Source of the DNA: Amnibacterium setariae
Lineage (GTDB): Bacteria > Actinomycetota > Actinomycetes > Actinomycetales > Microbacteriaceae
Direction: 5' to 3'
Assembly: GCF_003581425.1 (NCBI RefSeq)
Contig: NZ_QXTG01000002.1
Coordinates: forward strand, 248,001-312,000
DNA: 64,000 nt
This document shows, piece by piece, positions 7,503 to 15,689 of this stretch; position 1 is the stretch's first letter; each line of letters starts with the position of its first letter. The notes below the pieces were generated by a model. That model was not told the DNA's origin. It did not search any database and saw only the letters and a list, made by a program, of their open reading frames with translations. Position numbers and translations under genes: made by a program.

Positions 7503-9050
7503 TCAGGGCGTCGGCTGCGGCGCCGGGGCGCAGGTCGTGTCGGGGCCGTCGCCGGCCTTCCGCGCGGGCAGCGAGCCGTCCGCGAGGTAGTCCGCGATCG
7601 TCCCGTCGACGCAGTCGTTCCCGTTCAGCGACTCGGCGTGCGAGGTGCCCCCGGGCTCGGCGAGCAGGCGCGCCCGCGGGAACAGCCGCCGCACCGCGAG
7701 GCTGCCGCTGAACGGCGTCGCGGCGTCGAGCGTCTCCCCGATCATCAGGATCGGCGGCGCCTTCGTGCCGTCCACGTCGACCGGGGTGCCGGCCTTCGCG
7801 GGCCAGGTGCGGCAGGGGGCGTTGAACCAGGTGTTCGCCCACGTCTCGAACGGCGCGCGGCGGGACAGGCGGCGCGCGTCCGCCTCCCACGTCGACCACT
7901 CCCCCGGCCAGACCTGGTCGGTGCACTCGACCGCGAGGTAGCCGACGTACCCGTTGTCGTCGTCGACCTCGTTCAGCGTGCGCCAGTACTCCTGCAGCCG
8001 CGTGGTGCTGCCGCGAGCGCCGCGCGAGAAGGCGTCGCCGAGGTCGGTCCAGAGGCTCTGCGAGTAGCCGGCGTAGAGCAGCGTGTCGGCGAGCTCCGCG
8101 GAGCCGAAGACGCCGCCCGCGGGCTTCGCGGCGAGCGCTGCGGCCAAGCGGTCGTAGGAGGCCTGCACGGCCTGGCGCGTGCCGCCCAGCCGGTAGCGGT
8201 CGTCGTGCTTCGCGAGCCAGCCGAACCAGGCGTCGATCGCGGTCTGGAAGGCGACGTCCTGGTCGAGGTTCGCGCCGTACCAGACCCGCGTGGGGTCGAC
8301 GGTGGAGTCGAGCACCATCCGGTCGAGCCGCTTCGGGTACAGGGTCGCGTAGACCTGGCCGAGGTAGGTGCCGTAGGAGAACCCGTAGTACGAGATCGTC
8401 GGCGCCCGGAGGGCCAGGCGGAGGTACTCCATGTCGTTCGCGGAGTCGCGGGTCGTGACGTGCTCGAGCAGCGCCCCGTTGCGCTTCCCGCAGGCCTCGG
8501 CGTAACCCTCGGCGAGCCTCCGCCAGGCGGCGATGCCCGCCGCGGTGGCCGGCGAGTAGGCCGGGCGCGGGCCGTTCGCGTAGTCCGCCCGGCACGTGAG
8601 CCGCGGGCGGGACGCGCCGACGCCCCGGGGGTCGAACCCGATCCAGTCGTAGTGCGCCCCCGCGCCCTTCGGCACGCTCGACCCGAGGGTCGCGTACTGC
8701 AGGCCGCTCGCGCCGGGACCGCCGGGGTTCACGAGCATCACGCCGCGGTACGGCTTCTCGGTGTGCCGGACGCGGGAGACGGCGATGCGCACCGTGCGCC
8801 CGTCCTGCGGGGCGCTCCAGTCGAGGGGCGCGGTCACCGTCGCGCACTCCGCGCCGGCCGCCTGCAGCGACGACTCGGTGCAGGCCCGCCAGTCGATCGC
8901 GGCCGGCGTCGGCCACGTCGCCTCCACGGACGGGGCGGGAGCGGGAGCGGCCCGGCGCGAGGACGAGACGAGCACCCCGCCCACGACGCCCGCCACCAGG
9001 GCGGCCACGAGCACGCCGACGACGAGGACGAGCACGACCGGTCGGCGCAC
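7503..9050 (-). CDS. Secreted or anchored S33 alpha/beta-hydrolase peptidase (TAP-like)
   Basis: A 515-residue serine hydrolase of the tripeptidyl-aminopeptidase/SlpD-E group. An N-terminal hydrophobic segment (residues 4-30) serves as signal peptide or anchor, followed by a Pro/Ala linker. The oxyanion loop NPGGPGASG, nucleophile GFSYGTYLG, acid ETLDAATP and histidine GTSHAE are all present, and the C-terminal third is the TAP-like domain. It should act outside the membrane, removing N-terminal peptides or hydrolysing esters. The GTG start has AAGGGGG 6-7 nt upstream. The paired cysteines seen along the chain fit an exported protein. Confidence 0.88.
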   Translation of the reverse strand: MRRPVVLVLVVGVLVAALVAGVVGGVLVSSSRRAAPAPAPSVEATWPTPAAIDWRACTESSLQAAGAECATVTAPLDWSAPQDGRTVRIAVSRVRHTEKPYRGVMLVNPGGPGASGLQYATLGSSVPKGAGAHYDWIGFDPRGVGASRPRLTCRADYANGPRPAYSPATAAGIAAWRRLAEGYAEACGKRNGALLEHVTTRDSANDMEYLRLALRAPTISYYGFSYGTYLGQVYATLYPKRLDRMVLDSTVDPTRVWYGANLDQDVAFQTAIDAWFGWLAKHDDRYRLGGTRQAVQASYDRLAAALAAKPAGGVFGSAELADTLLYAGYSQSLWTDLGDAFSRGARGSTTRLQEYWRTLNEVDDDNGYVGYLAVECTDQVWPGEWSTWEADARRLSRRAPFETWANTWFNAPCRTWPAKAGTPVDVDGTKAPPILMIGETLDAATPFSGSLAVRRLFPRARLLAEPGGTSHAESLNGNDCVDGTIADYLADGSLPARKAGDGPDTTCAPAPQPTP

Positions 9051-9110
9051 GCGCGACCCCCTTCGGCGTTCGGATCCGGACAGGAGGCTACGCGGCGCAG
9101 GCGACGGCGC

Positions 9111-9539
9111 TCAGAGCCGCGCGAGCGTCGCCGGATCCTCCTCGCCGTCGAACCAGCGCTCCAGCACCCGCCGGAACACCGGCTCCTCGGGCGCCGTCCG
9201 CGCGAACAGGGTCATGGAGGAGCGCAGCTTCGCGGCGTCGACGTCGCCGAGCAGCCCGACCGCCGACTCGGCGGGCGCGCCGGCGGCGGCCTCCGACGCC
9301 TCCAGCAGACGGGCGCCGAGCACGTCGTCGGCCAGGTAGGCGCGCGCCTCGTCGAGCGACCGGATCGCGAAGTGCGCCGCGGTCGAGCTGCGGCCGAGGC
9401 CCGCGATCTGCGGGAACACGAACCACATCCAGTGGGTGGTCTTGCGGCCGGCGCGCAGCGCGGCCAGCGCGGCGCCGTACGTGCCGTGGGCGTCCTGCGC
9501 GAGTCGGAACCGGCCGAGGTCGAAGGGATCGAGCGGCAT
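9111..9539 (-). CDS. DUF1810 family protein
   Basis: A 142-residue alpha-helical protein of the DUF1810 family, recognised by DPFDLGRFRLAQ at the N-terminus and KTTHWMWFVFPQIAGLG in the first half, then the AxYLADDVLGARLLE block. The family occurs widely in bacteria and some eukaryotes; function is unknown, although it is often near nucleotide or ADP-ribose-related proteins. The ATG has no ribosome site but a TACCGT box 6 nt upstream, so the transcript is probably leaderless. It is divergent from the acylphosphatase gene with only 44 bp between starts. Confidence 0.88.
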   Translation of the reverse strand: MPLDPFDLGRFRLAQDAHGTYGAALAALRAGRKTTHWMWFVFPQIAGLGRSSTAAHFAIRSLDEARAYLADDVLGARLLEASEAAAGAPAESAVGLLGDVDAAKLRSSMTLFARTAPEEPVFRRVLERWFDGEEDPATLARL

Positions 9540-9545
9540 CCGCGC

Positions 9546-9576
9546 ACGGTACGACCGGTGGTCTGAGAACTAGCGT
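9546..9576. promoter_or_regulatory. Divergent leaderless promoter pair (DUF1810 / acylphosphatase)
   Basis: Two TANNNT boxes face away from each other in a 44-bp gap: TACCGT on the minus strand (9546-9551), 6 nt from the DUF1810 ATG, and TAGCGT on the plus strand (9571-9576), 7 nt from the acylphosphatase GTG. The close packing means the two polymerases would compete. Confidence 0.5.
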
Positions 9577-9583
9577 TGACCCC

Positions 9584-9856
9584 GTGATGATCGCGAGGCG
9601 CTTCACGGTGACCGGCCGCGTGCAGGGCGTCGGCTTCCGCTGGGCCGCGCAGGGCGAGGCCGAGCGGCTCGGCGTCGTCGGCCGGGTGCGGAACCGCACG
9701 GACGGCGCTGTGGAGATCCTCGCGCAGGGCGAGCGCGCCGCGATGGACGAGTTCGCGTCCTGGCTCGAGCACGGCCCGCGGTTCGCGCAGGTCGCCGACG
9801 TCGACGCGGAGCCGGTGGAGCCCATCGACGTGGACGGCTTCGAGATCACGCGCTGA
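9584..9856 (+). CDS. acyP: Acylphosphatase
   Basis: A 90-residue enzyme of the usual acylphosphatase length. The phosphate-binding loop GRVQGVGFRW supplies the catalytic Arg, and the catalytic Asn is in GRVRNRTDGAVE. It hydrolyses acyl phosphates such as acetyl phosphate, which may matter given pta-ackA only 3 kb away, though there is no operon link. Start is GTG at 9584 (or the adjacent ATG at 9587) behind a leaderless-type TAGCGT box. The C-terminus FEITR is typical. Confidence 0.95.
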   Translation: MMIARRFTVTGRVQGVGFRWAAQGEAERLGVVGRVRNRTDGAVEILAQGERAAMDEFASWLEHGPRFAQVADVDAEPVEPIDVDGFEITR

Positions 9857-9936
9857 CACCGCCTGCGCAGGCCCCTCCGAGCCCGCGTGCAGCGGGCGCC
9901 CGTCGCGCGCCGAGGCGCGACGCGGAGGCTGCCCGC

Positions 9937-10743
9937 ATGGCGTTCGAACCCCGCTTCGCGATCGTGACCGGCTCCGACTCGGGCATCGGGAGGGCCACCG
10001 CCGTGGCCCTCGCGAGTGCCGGCATGGACGTCGGCATCACCTGGGTGCAGGACCACGAGGAGGAGCAGGCGGCGTCCACCGCCGAGGAGGTGCGCGCGCT
10101 CGGTCGCCGCGCGGAGGTGGCCCGCCTCGACGCCGGTCACCTGGAGACCGCGGCGCGGGTGCTGGACGACCTCGCCGACCGGCTCGGCGGTCTCGACGTC
10201 TACGTCAACAACGGCGGCACCGGCGACAACGCGCCGCTGCTCGAGATGACGCTCGACCAGTGGCGGCACACGGTCTCCGTCGACCTCGACGGACCGTTCG
10301 TGCTCATCCAGCGGGCCGCGCAGCGGATGGTCGAGGCGGGGAACGGCGGGCGCATCATCGCGATCACGAGCGTGCACGAGCACCAGCCGCGGGTCGGCTC
10401 CTCCGCCTACGACGCCGCGAAGCACGGCCTCGGCGGGCTCGTGAAGACGGCGGCCCTCGAGCTCGGCCGTCACGGCATCACGGTGAACGCGGTCGCCCCC
10501 GGCGAGATCGCGACGCCGATGACGGGGATGGAGGACCAGGACCCCACCGAGGTCCGCCGCCCCGGCGTGCCGCTCGGCCGCCCGGGCAGCGCGCACGAGA
10601 TCGCGGCCGTCGTGGCCTTCCTCGCCTCCCCCGCCGCGAGCTACGTGACCGGCGCCTCCTGGCCCGTCGACGGCGGCATGCTCCAGATGGGGCCGCAGGG
10701 CGGCTCGCACATCACGAGCGACGACTGGCGCGACGCCGGCTGA
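9937..10743 (+). CDS. Short-chain dehydrogenase/reductase
   Basis: A 268-residue classical SDR. The dinucleotide motif is TGSDSGIGRA, the structural NNAG motif appears as VNNGG, and the catalytic Ser and Y-x-x-x-K are in ITSVHEHQP and YDAAKHG. The C-terminal VTGASWPVDGGM block is that of glucose-1-dehydrogenase/3-oxoacyl reductase-like members. The substrate is unknown. ATG start with GGAGG 8 nt upstream. It is followed by a large inverted repeat before the convergent J-domain gene. Confidence 0.9.
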   Translation: MAFEPRFAIVTGSDSGIGRATAVALASAGMDVGITWVQDHEEEQAASTAEEVRALGRRAEVARLDAGHLETAARVLDDLADRLGGLDVYVNNGGTGDNAPLLEMTLDQWRHTVSVDLDGPFVLIQRAAQRMVEAGNGGRIIAITSVHEHQPRVGSSAYDAAKHGLGGLVKTAALELGRHGITVNAVAPGEIATPMTGMEDQDPTEVRRPGVPLGRPGSAHEIAAVVAFLASPAASYVTGASWPVDGGMLQMGPQGGSHITSDDWRDAG

Positions 10744-10747
10744 CGCG

Positions 10748-10851
10748 TTCGCGGATCCGCAGTTCTCGGCCGACACGCCGCCTCCGGATGCCCGACGCCC
10801 GGCGTGTCGGGCGGTTCCTGCGGATCCGCGGAGGATCTGCGGATCCGCGAA
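10748..10851. terminator. Large nested inverted repeat between convergent genes
   Basis: The outer arms (10748-10762 and 10837-10851) are a perfect 15-bp match around the palindromic core GCGGATCCGC. A third copy of the core lies at 10818-10830, and inner arms at 10769-10780 and 10800-10811 match in 11 of 12 positions. It probably acts as a bidirectional terminator for the SDR and the J-domain gene. No U tract follows. Confidence 0.6.
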
Positions 10852-10860
10852 GGGGGCGGG

Positions 10861-11781
10861 TCAGGCGAAGCGGACCGCGGCCTGGAGGCGGGTGCGGACC
10901 TCGAAGATCTCGTTCCCGCCGACCGGCCGCGCGTCCGGGAGGCCGTCGCGCAGGGCCGTCAGCAGCACGGATGCCCGCAGCACGACCTGCTCGGCCCCGC
11001 GGGACGAGCCGAGCGACTCCGCGGGGGTCGGCAGGTGCTCGTCGGGCAGGACGAGCAGGAGGCCGGTGAACTTCACGCGGGCCGACCGCGCCACCGCCTT
11101 CGCGCGGACGGCGAGCTCGTGCATCGGCCGCTCCCCCGCGAGCGCCTCCCCGACCAGCTCGCCCCGGCGGATGCCGAGCGGGGCGCCGAAGTCCTCCGAC
11201 TGGATCGCGAACAGGCCGGTCGGCCCGAGCACGACGTGGTCGATCTTCTCGTCGGGACCGCCGGCGGCGACGTCGTGCCAGACGGTGTAGCCGATGCCGA
11301 GCGTGGCGAGCCGGCGTGCGGTCTCCTCCTCCGCGAGCGCGTCCGCGAGCAGGTGCCGGATCTCGCGCGGCGCCCGCCGCACGAGCACCGGGTCGTAGGG
11401 GTCGGGGATCGTCTCGCCGAGGCCGACCCACTCCCGCAGCAGGGTCAGGTAGCGCTCGCGGCGCCAGCCGCCCGGGTGGCCGTAGGTGCGCGCGCCGGGC
11501 CGGGTGGACGCCGGCCGCTCGGCGCGCGACGGGCCGGACGGCGCCCATGACGCCGGCTCCCCGACCGGCGAGCGCCCGCGGTCGTACTGCGCGCGGGCGT
11601 CGGGGCTGCCGATCCGCTCCCACGCGGCCTGCACCGCGATGAACCGCTGCGGGTCCCCGCCGGTGTCCGGGTGCGTCTCGCGGAGCAGGCGGCGGTAGGC
11701 GCGCCGCAGGTCCTCGTCCGACGCGCTCGCCGGGACGCCGAGCACCTCGTACGGCGAGGCGGACATGGGGCTGTCGGTCAT
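10861..11781 (-). CDS. J-domain / NERD-domain fusion protein
   Basis: A 306-residue protein with an N-terminal DnaJ domain (residues 8-68; HPD at 37-39), a low-complexity linker, and a NERD (nuclease-related) domain (about 150-250) marked by KIDHVVLGPTGLFAIQ. In NERD proteins the strand after this motif usually ends in a catalytic Glu-x-Lys; here it reads QSEDFG, so the nuclease site looks lost. The J-domain should stimulate an Hsp70, perhaps delivering it to a nucleic-acid or protein partner bound by the NERD part. ATG start with GAAGAGAG 7 nt upstream. A second NERD protein with a better-preserved motif is encoded 14 kb away. Confidence 0.85.
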   Translation of the reverse strand: MTDSPMSASPYEVLGVPASASDEDLRRAYRRLLRETHPDTGGDPQRFIAVQAAWERIGSPDARAQYDRGRSPVGEPASWAPSGPSRAERPASTRPGARTYGHPGGWRRERYLTLLREWVGLGETIPDPYDPVLVRRAPREIRHLLADALAEEETARRLATLGIGYTVWHDVAAGGPDEKIDHVVLGPTGLFAIQSEDFGAPLGIRRGELVGEALAGERPMHELAVRAKAVARSARVKFTGLLLVLPDEHLPTPAESLGSSRGAEQVVLRASVLLTALRDGLPDARPVGGNEIFEVRTRLQAAVRFA

Positions 11782-11791
11782 TCGCTCTCTT

Positions 11792-11871
11792 CACGGATCA
11801 GGCCGGATTCGGCGACACACCGTACCCGGCGCCCCGAAGAGCGGCGTGCCGCGGAGCGGGCCTGATCCGTG
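11792..11871 (-). terminator. Long inverted repeat downstream of deaminase gene
   Basis: Perfect 13-bp arms (CACGGATCAGGCC at 11792-11804 and its complement at 11859-11871) enclose a partly self-complementary middle. It starts a few bases after the deaminase stop, so it is probably that gene's terminator. It resembles the element at 10748-10851 in its GGATC-containing arms and a CGACAC-type interior. Confidence 0.6.
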
Positions 11872-11875
11872 GAGG

Positions 11876-12346
11876 TCAGGAGCGCCAGAAGCCGGCGTGG
11901 GAGGCCGCGGCCTCCTCCTCGAGCAGCGGGCCGGTGACCGCGACCTCCCGCTGGCCGGCCGACAGCACCACGCGGCACGGCAGGTCGAGGGTCGGGTTCT
12001 CGGGGTCGTCGCCGGTCAGCGCGAGCAGCCCGCGCTCGGACAGGCCGTACACGACCGCGCCGATGCCGGACCAGTAGATCGCGCCCGAGCACATCGCGCA
12101 CGGCTCGCAGCTCGTGACGAGCGTCGTGCGCCGGAGCCCGTCGGTGCCGAAGCGACGGGTCGCGGCGGAGACGAGGTTCGTCTCCGCGTGCCCGGTCACG
12201 TCGCGGGTGGTCCCGACGGTGTTGCCGGCCTCGAGCAGGATCCCGCCGTCGACGTCGGCGAGCAGCGCGCCGAAGGGGTGGTCGCCGCGCGCCCGGGCCG
12301 CGTCCGCCAGCTCGATCGCGCGCCGCAGCAGCGCCTCCGTGTCCAC
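11876..12346 (-). CDS. Nucleoside/guanine deaminase (CMP/dCMP deaminase fold)
   Basis: A 156-residue zinc deaminase. The zinc and proton-shuttle residues are in GHAET, and the two cysteine ligands in CEPCAMCSGAIYW, the form seen in guanine deaminases and other nucleoside deaminases rather than TadA. The N-terminal DHPFGALLADVDG matches the same group. The substrate is probably a purine base or nucleoside. GTG start at 12346; no ribosome site, but a TACCGT box 6 nt upstream suggests a leaderless transcript. The gene is divergent from pta with 58 bp between starts. Confidence 0.85.
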   Translation of the reverse strand: MDTEALLRRAIELADAARARGDHPFGALLADVDGGILLEAGNTVGTTRDVTGHAETNLVSAATRRFGTDGLRRTTLVTSCEPCAMCSGAIYWSGIGAVVYGLSERGLLALTGDDPENPTLDLPCRVVLSAGQREVAVTGPLLEEEAAASHAGFWRS

Positions 12347-12352
12347 GCCCGA

Positions 12353-12397
12353 ACGGTAGCGGAGGGGCGGACGACGCACAGCGGCACTCCCTACGCT
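12353..12397. promoter_or_regulatory. Divergent leaderless promoters (deaminase / pta-ackA)
   Basis: TACCGT on the minus strand (12353-12358) lies 6 nt from the deaminase GTG, and TACGCT on the plus strand (12392-12397) lies 7 nt from the pta ATG. Neither start has a Shine-Dalgarno sequence. Confidence 0.5.
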
Positions 12398-12404
12398 CGG
12401 GCCC

Positions 12405-14513
12405 ATGCCTCGGACCATCTACCTGGCCTCGGTGGAGGGCCACACCGGCAAGTCCGCCGTCGCGCTCGGGCTGGTGGAGGCGCTCGCCCGCCGCGTCGGC
12501 CGGGTCGGCGTGTACCGCCCGGTGAGCCGCGGGTCGGACGGCGACTACGTGCTGGACCTGCTGCTCGCGCGGGCGACCGCGGACGTGTCCCGGGAGGAGG
12601 CGGTCGGCACCACCTACGAGGCGGTGCACCACGACCAGGAGGCGGCGCTCGCGACGATCGTCGAGCGGTTCCGCGCCGTCGCCGACCGCTGCGACGCCGT
12701 GCTCGTGGTCGGCAGCGACTACACGGACGTCGGGACGCCGACCGAGCTGTCGTTCAACGCCCGGGTCGCCGCCAACCTCGGTGCGCCCGTCCTGCTCGTG
12801 CTCGGCGGCCGCCGCTCCGACGGCCGGGAGGGCCGCTCCGCGCACGAGGTCGAGCAGGTGGCCGAGATCGCGCTCGGCGAGTTCCGCTCCGAGCACGCCG
12901 AGCTCGTCGGCGTCGTCGTGAACCGGGCCGACCCGGCGGCGCTCGACGCGGTCGCGGCCGGCCTCGCGCCCCTCCTGCCGGACGGCGTGCCCGTCTCCGT
13001 GATCCCGGAGGACCCGGCGCTCGTCGCCCCCGCGCTGCGCGGCGTGCTCGCCGCGGCGGACGCGCAGCTCGTCGCCGGGGACCCGGCGCTCACCGAGCGC
13101 ACCGTCTCGGGCATCGTCGTCGCGGCGATGACGCTCGAGAACGTGCTGCCGCGGCTCGTCGAGGGCGCGCTCGTCGTCGTGCCGGGCGACCGCGTCGACA
13201 CGGTGCTCGGCGTGCTGCTCGCGCACGGCTCGAAGACGTTCCCGTCGCTGACCGGCCTGCTGCTCTCCGGCGGGTTCGACCTGCCGCCGAACGTCGGCCG
13301 GCTGATCGACGGCCTGCAGATCTCGCTGCCCGTCGCGCGGACCGCGCTCGGCACCTACGAGACCATCGCCGCCGTCTCCGCGGTGCGCAGCACCCTCGCG
13401 GCGGAGTCGCCGCAGAAGGCCGCGGCCGCGCTCGCGCTGTTCGAGGAGCACGTCGACGCCGACCGGCTGCTCGACGCGCTCGACCTCCACGCCTCCGCCG
13501 TCGTCACGCCGCTCATGTTCGAGTACGGCCTGCTCGCCCGGGCGCGCGAGCGCCGCCGCCGGATCGTGCTGCCGGAGGGCGACGACGACCGGATCCTCGA
13601 GGCGGCGGGCATCGTCCTCGCCCGCGACATCGCGGAGCTCACGATCCTCGGGAACGAGGTGCAGGTGCGCTCCCGGGCGCTGGGGCTCGGCATCGACCTC
13701 GGCCGGGCGCAGGTGGTGAACCCGGTCACGAGCGCGCTCCGCGAGCGGTTCGCCGAGGTGTACGCGCGGGAGCGGGCGCACAAGGGCGTCTCGCTCGAGA
13801 TGGCGCGGGACACCGTCACCGACGTCTCCTACTTCGGCACGCTCATGGTGCACGAGGGCCTCGCGGACGGCATGGTCTCCGGCGCCGCGCACACGACCGC
13901 GCACACGATCCGTCCCGCGTTCGAGCTGATCAAGACGGCGCCCGGCGTCTCCGTCGTCTCGAGCGTGTTCCTCATGGCCCTCGCGGACCGGGTGCTCGTC
14001 TACGGCGACTGCGCGGTGATCCCGGACCCGACGAGCGAGCAGCTCGCCGACATCGCGGTGTCCGCCGCCGGCACCGCCGAGCAGTTCGGCATCGAGCCGC
14101 GGGTCGCGATGCTCTCCTACTCGACGGGCAGCTCCGGCAGCGGCGCGGACGTCGAGAAGGTGCGCGCCGCGACCGCCCTCGTCCGCGAGCGCGCGCCCGA
14201 GCTGCTCGTCGAGGGGCCCATCCAGTACGACGCCGCGGCCGACCCGCAGGTCGCGGCGGCGAAGATGCCGGGCTCCGCGGTCGCCGGCCGCGCGACGGTG
14301 TTCGTGTTCCCGGACCTCAACACGGGCAACAACACCTACAAGGCCGTGCAGCGGTCCTCGAACGCGCTGGCGATCGGGCCGGTGCTGCAGGGGCTGAACA
14401 AGCCGATCAACGACCTGTCGAGAGGGGCGCTCGTGCGCGACATCGTCAACACGGTGGCGATCACCGCCATCCAGGCGCAGGCGCAGCCCGCGCGGCAGGA
14501 GGCGGCGCGATGA
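12405..14513 (+). CDS. pta: Phosphate acetyltransferase
   Basis: A 702-residue long-form Pta. The N-terminal third is a BioD-like P-loop domain (ASVEGHTGKSAVALG), followed by a DRTGG-type regulatory domain (about 200-330) and the C-terminal catalytic PTA domain (about 375-690), with VLPEGDDDRILEAA, the SYSTGSSGSGADVEKV block and FPDLNTGNNTYKAVQ. It converts acetyl-CoA and phosphate to acetyl phosphate and CoA. It overlaps ackA by ATGA, the standard operon for acetate overflow and acetate assimilation. ATG start preceded by a leaderless-type box. Confidence 0.97.
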   Translation: MPRTIYLASVEGHTGKSAVALGLVEALARRVGRVGVYRPVSRGSDGDYVLDLLLARATADVSREEAVGTTYEAVHHDQEAALATIVERFRAVADRCDAVLVVGSDYTDVGTPTELSFNARVAANLGAPVLLVLGGRRSDGREGRSAHEVEQVAEIALGEFRSEHAELVGVVVNRADPAALDAVAAGLAPLLPDGVPVSVIPEDPALVAPALRGVLAAADAQLVAGDPALTERTVSGIVVAAMTLENVLPRLVEGALVVVPGDRVDTVLGVLLAHGSKTFPSLTGLLLSGGFDLPPNVGRLIDGLQISLPVARTALGTYETIAAVSAVRSTLAAESPQKAAAALALFEEHVDADRLLDALDLHASAVVTPLMFEYGLLARARERRRRIVLPEGDDDRILEAAGIVLARDIAELTILGNEVQVRSRALGLGIDLGRAQVVNPVTSALRERFAEVYARERAHKGVSLEMARDTVTDVSYFGTLMVHEGLADGMVSGAAHTTAHTIRPAFELIKTAPGVSVVSSVFLMALADRVLVYGDCAVIPDPTSEQLADIAVSAAGTAEQFGIEPRVAMLSYSTGSSGSGADVEKVRAATALVRERAPELLVEGPIQYDAAADPQVAAAKMPGSAVAGRATVFVFPDLNTGNNTYKAVQRSSNALAIGPVLQGLNKPINDLSRGALVRDIVNTVAITAIQAQAQPARQEAAR

Positions 14514-15622
14514 CCGTCTTCGTGCTGAACGCCGGCTCGTCGTCGCTGAAGTACCAGCTCGTCGACCCGGAGTCCGGCGAGGTGCACGCCTCCGGCACGG
14601 TGGAGCGGATCGGCGAGGACGGCGGCGTGCCCGACCACGAGGCCGCGGTGCGGCGGGCGCTCGACGACATCGAGGGGAAGCCCGCGCCCTCCGCGGTCGG
14701 GCACCGCGTCGTGCACGGCGGGGACCGCTTCGACCGCGCCACCGTGATCACCCCGGACGTCGAGCAGGCGATCGACGACCTGTCCGCGCTCGCGCCGCTG
14801 CACAACCCCGCGAACCTGCAGGGCATCCGCGCCGCGGAGGCGGTGCTCGACGTGCCGCAGGTCGCGGTGTTCGACACCGCCTTCCACCGCACCATCCCGA
14901 CCGCCGCGGCCACCTACGCGATCCCGGCGGACCTCGCCCGCGAGCACCAGGTGCGGCGCTACGGCTTCCACGGCACGTCGCACCAGTACGTGTCCCGCGC
15001 CGCGGCGGCGTTCCTCGGCATCCCGCTCGAGGGGTCCCGGATCATCGTGCTCCACCTCGGCAACGGGGCCTCCGCCTGCGCCGTCCGGGACGGCCGCTCC
15101 GTCGACACGTCGATGGGGATGACGCCGCTCGAGGGCCTGGTGATGGGCACGCGCTCCGGCGACATCGACCCCGCGGCGATCTTCCACCTGCACCGGCAGG
15201 CAGGGATGGGCTTCGACGAGATCGAGACGATGCTGAACCGCTCGAGCGGGCTCAAGGGCCTGACCGGCCGGGGCGACATGCGCGACGTGCAGGCCGCCGC
15301 CGCGGACGGCGACGAGGCGGCGGAGGAGGCGCTCGCCGTCTACCGCCACCGCCTCCGCCACTACATCGGCGCCTACGTGGCCGAGCTCGGCGGGCTCGAC
15401 GCCCTCGTCTTCACCGCGGGCGTCGGCGAGAACAACTCGCTGCTGCGCCGCAGGACGCTCGAGCCGCTCGCCCACCTCGGCCTGGTCGTCGACCCCGACC
15501 GGAACGAGGTCGCGTCGAAGGAGGCCCGCCGGATCTCGACGGACGACTCCCCCGTCGCGGTGCTCGTCGTGCCGACGAACGAGGAGTTCGAGATCGCGCG
15601 CCAGACCGCCGAGGTCGTCTGA
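14510..15622 (+). CDS. ackA: Acetate kinase
   Basis: A 370-residue ASKHA kinase converting acetyl phosphate and ADP to acetate and ATP. Signature blocks are VLNAGSSSLKYQ at the start, GHRVVHGG, the catalytic region FDTAFHRTIP, YGFHGTSHQYVS, the phosphate loop HLGNGAS, and VFTAGVGENN near the C-terminus; the catalytic Asp and Arg positions are kept. Slightly shorter than the usual 390-400 residues. The ATG overlaps the pta stop (ATGA), so translation is coupled, and a perfect palindrome follows the stop. Confidence 0.97.
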   Translation: MTVFVLNAGSSSLKYQLVDPESGEVHASGTVERIGEDGGVPDHEAAVRRALDDIEGKPAPSAVGHRVVHGGDRFDRATVITPDVEQAIDDLSALAPLHNPANLQGIRAAEAVLDVPQVAVFDTAFHRTIPTAAATYAIPADLAREHQVRRYGFHGTSHQYVSRAAAAFLGIPLEGSRIIVLHLGNGASACAVRDGRSVDTSMGMTPLEGLVMGTRSGDIDPAAIFHLHRQAGMGFDEIETMLNRSSGLKGLTGRGDMRDVQAAAADGDEAAEEALAVYRHRLRHYIGAYVAELGGLDALVFTAGVGENNSLLRRRTLEPLAHLGLVVDPDRNEVASKEARRISTDDSPVAVLVVPTNEEFEIARQTAEVV

Positions 15623-15643
15623 CCGCCGGCGGGGCGGCCCGCT

Positions 15644-15675
15644 GCAGATCCCGCCGAGCGCTCGGCGGGATCTGC
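15644..15675. terminator. Perfect 32-bp palindrome after ackA
   Basis: Two 16-nt arms (GCAGATCCCGCCGAGC and its exact complement) meet with no spacer. It lies 21 bp after the ackA stop and 14 bp before the stop of a convergent gene, so it can terminate both. No U tract is present. Confidence 0.75.
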
Positions 15676-15689
15676 GGCGGAGGGCCCCG

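Noticed and set aside
11765-15622. A 1285-codon plus-strand frame ending in acetate kinase
   Set aside because: Only the last 370 codons are ackA. The rest is a shadow of pta and the deaminase region; ATGA coupling fixes the true start.
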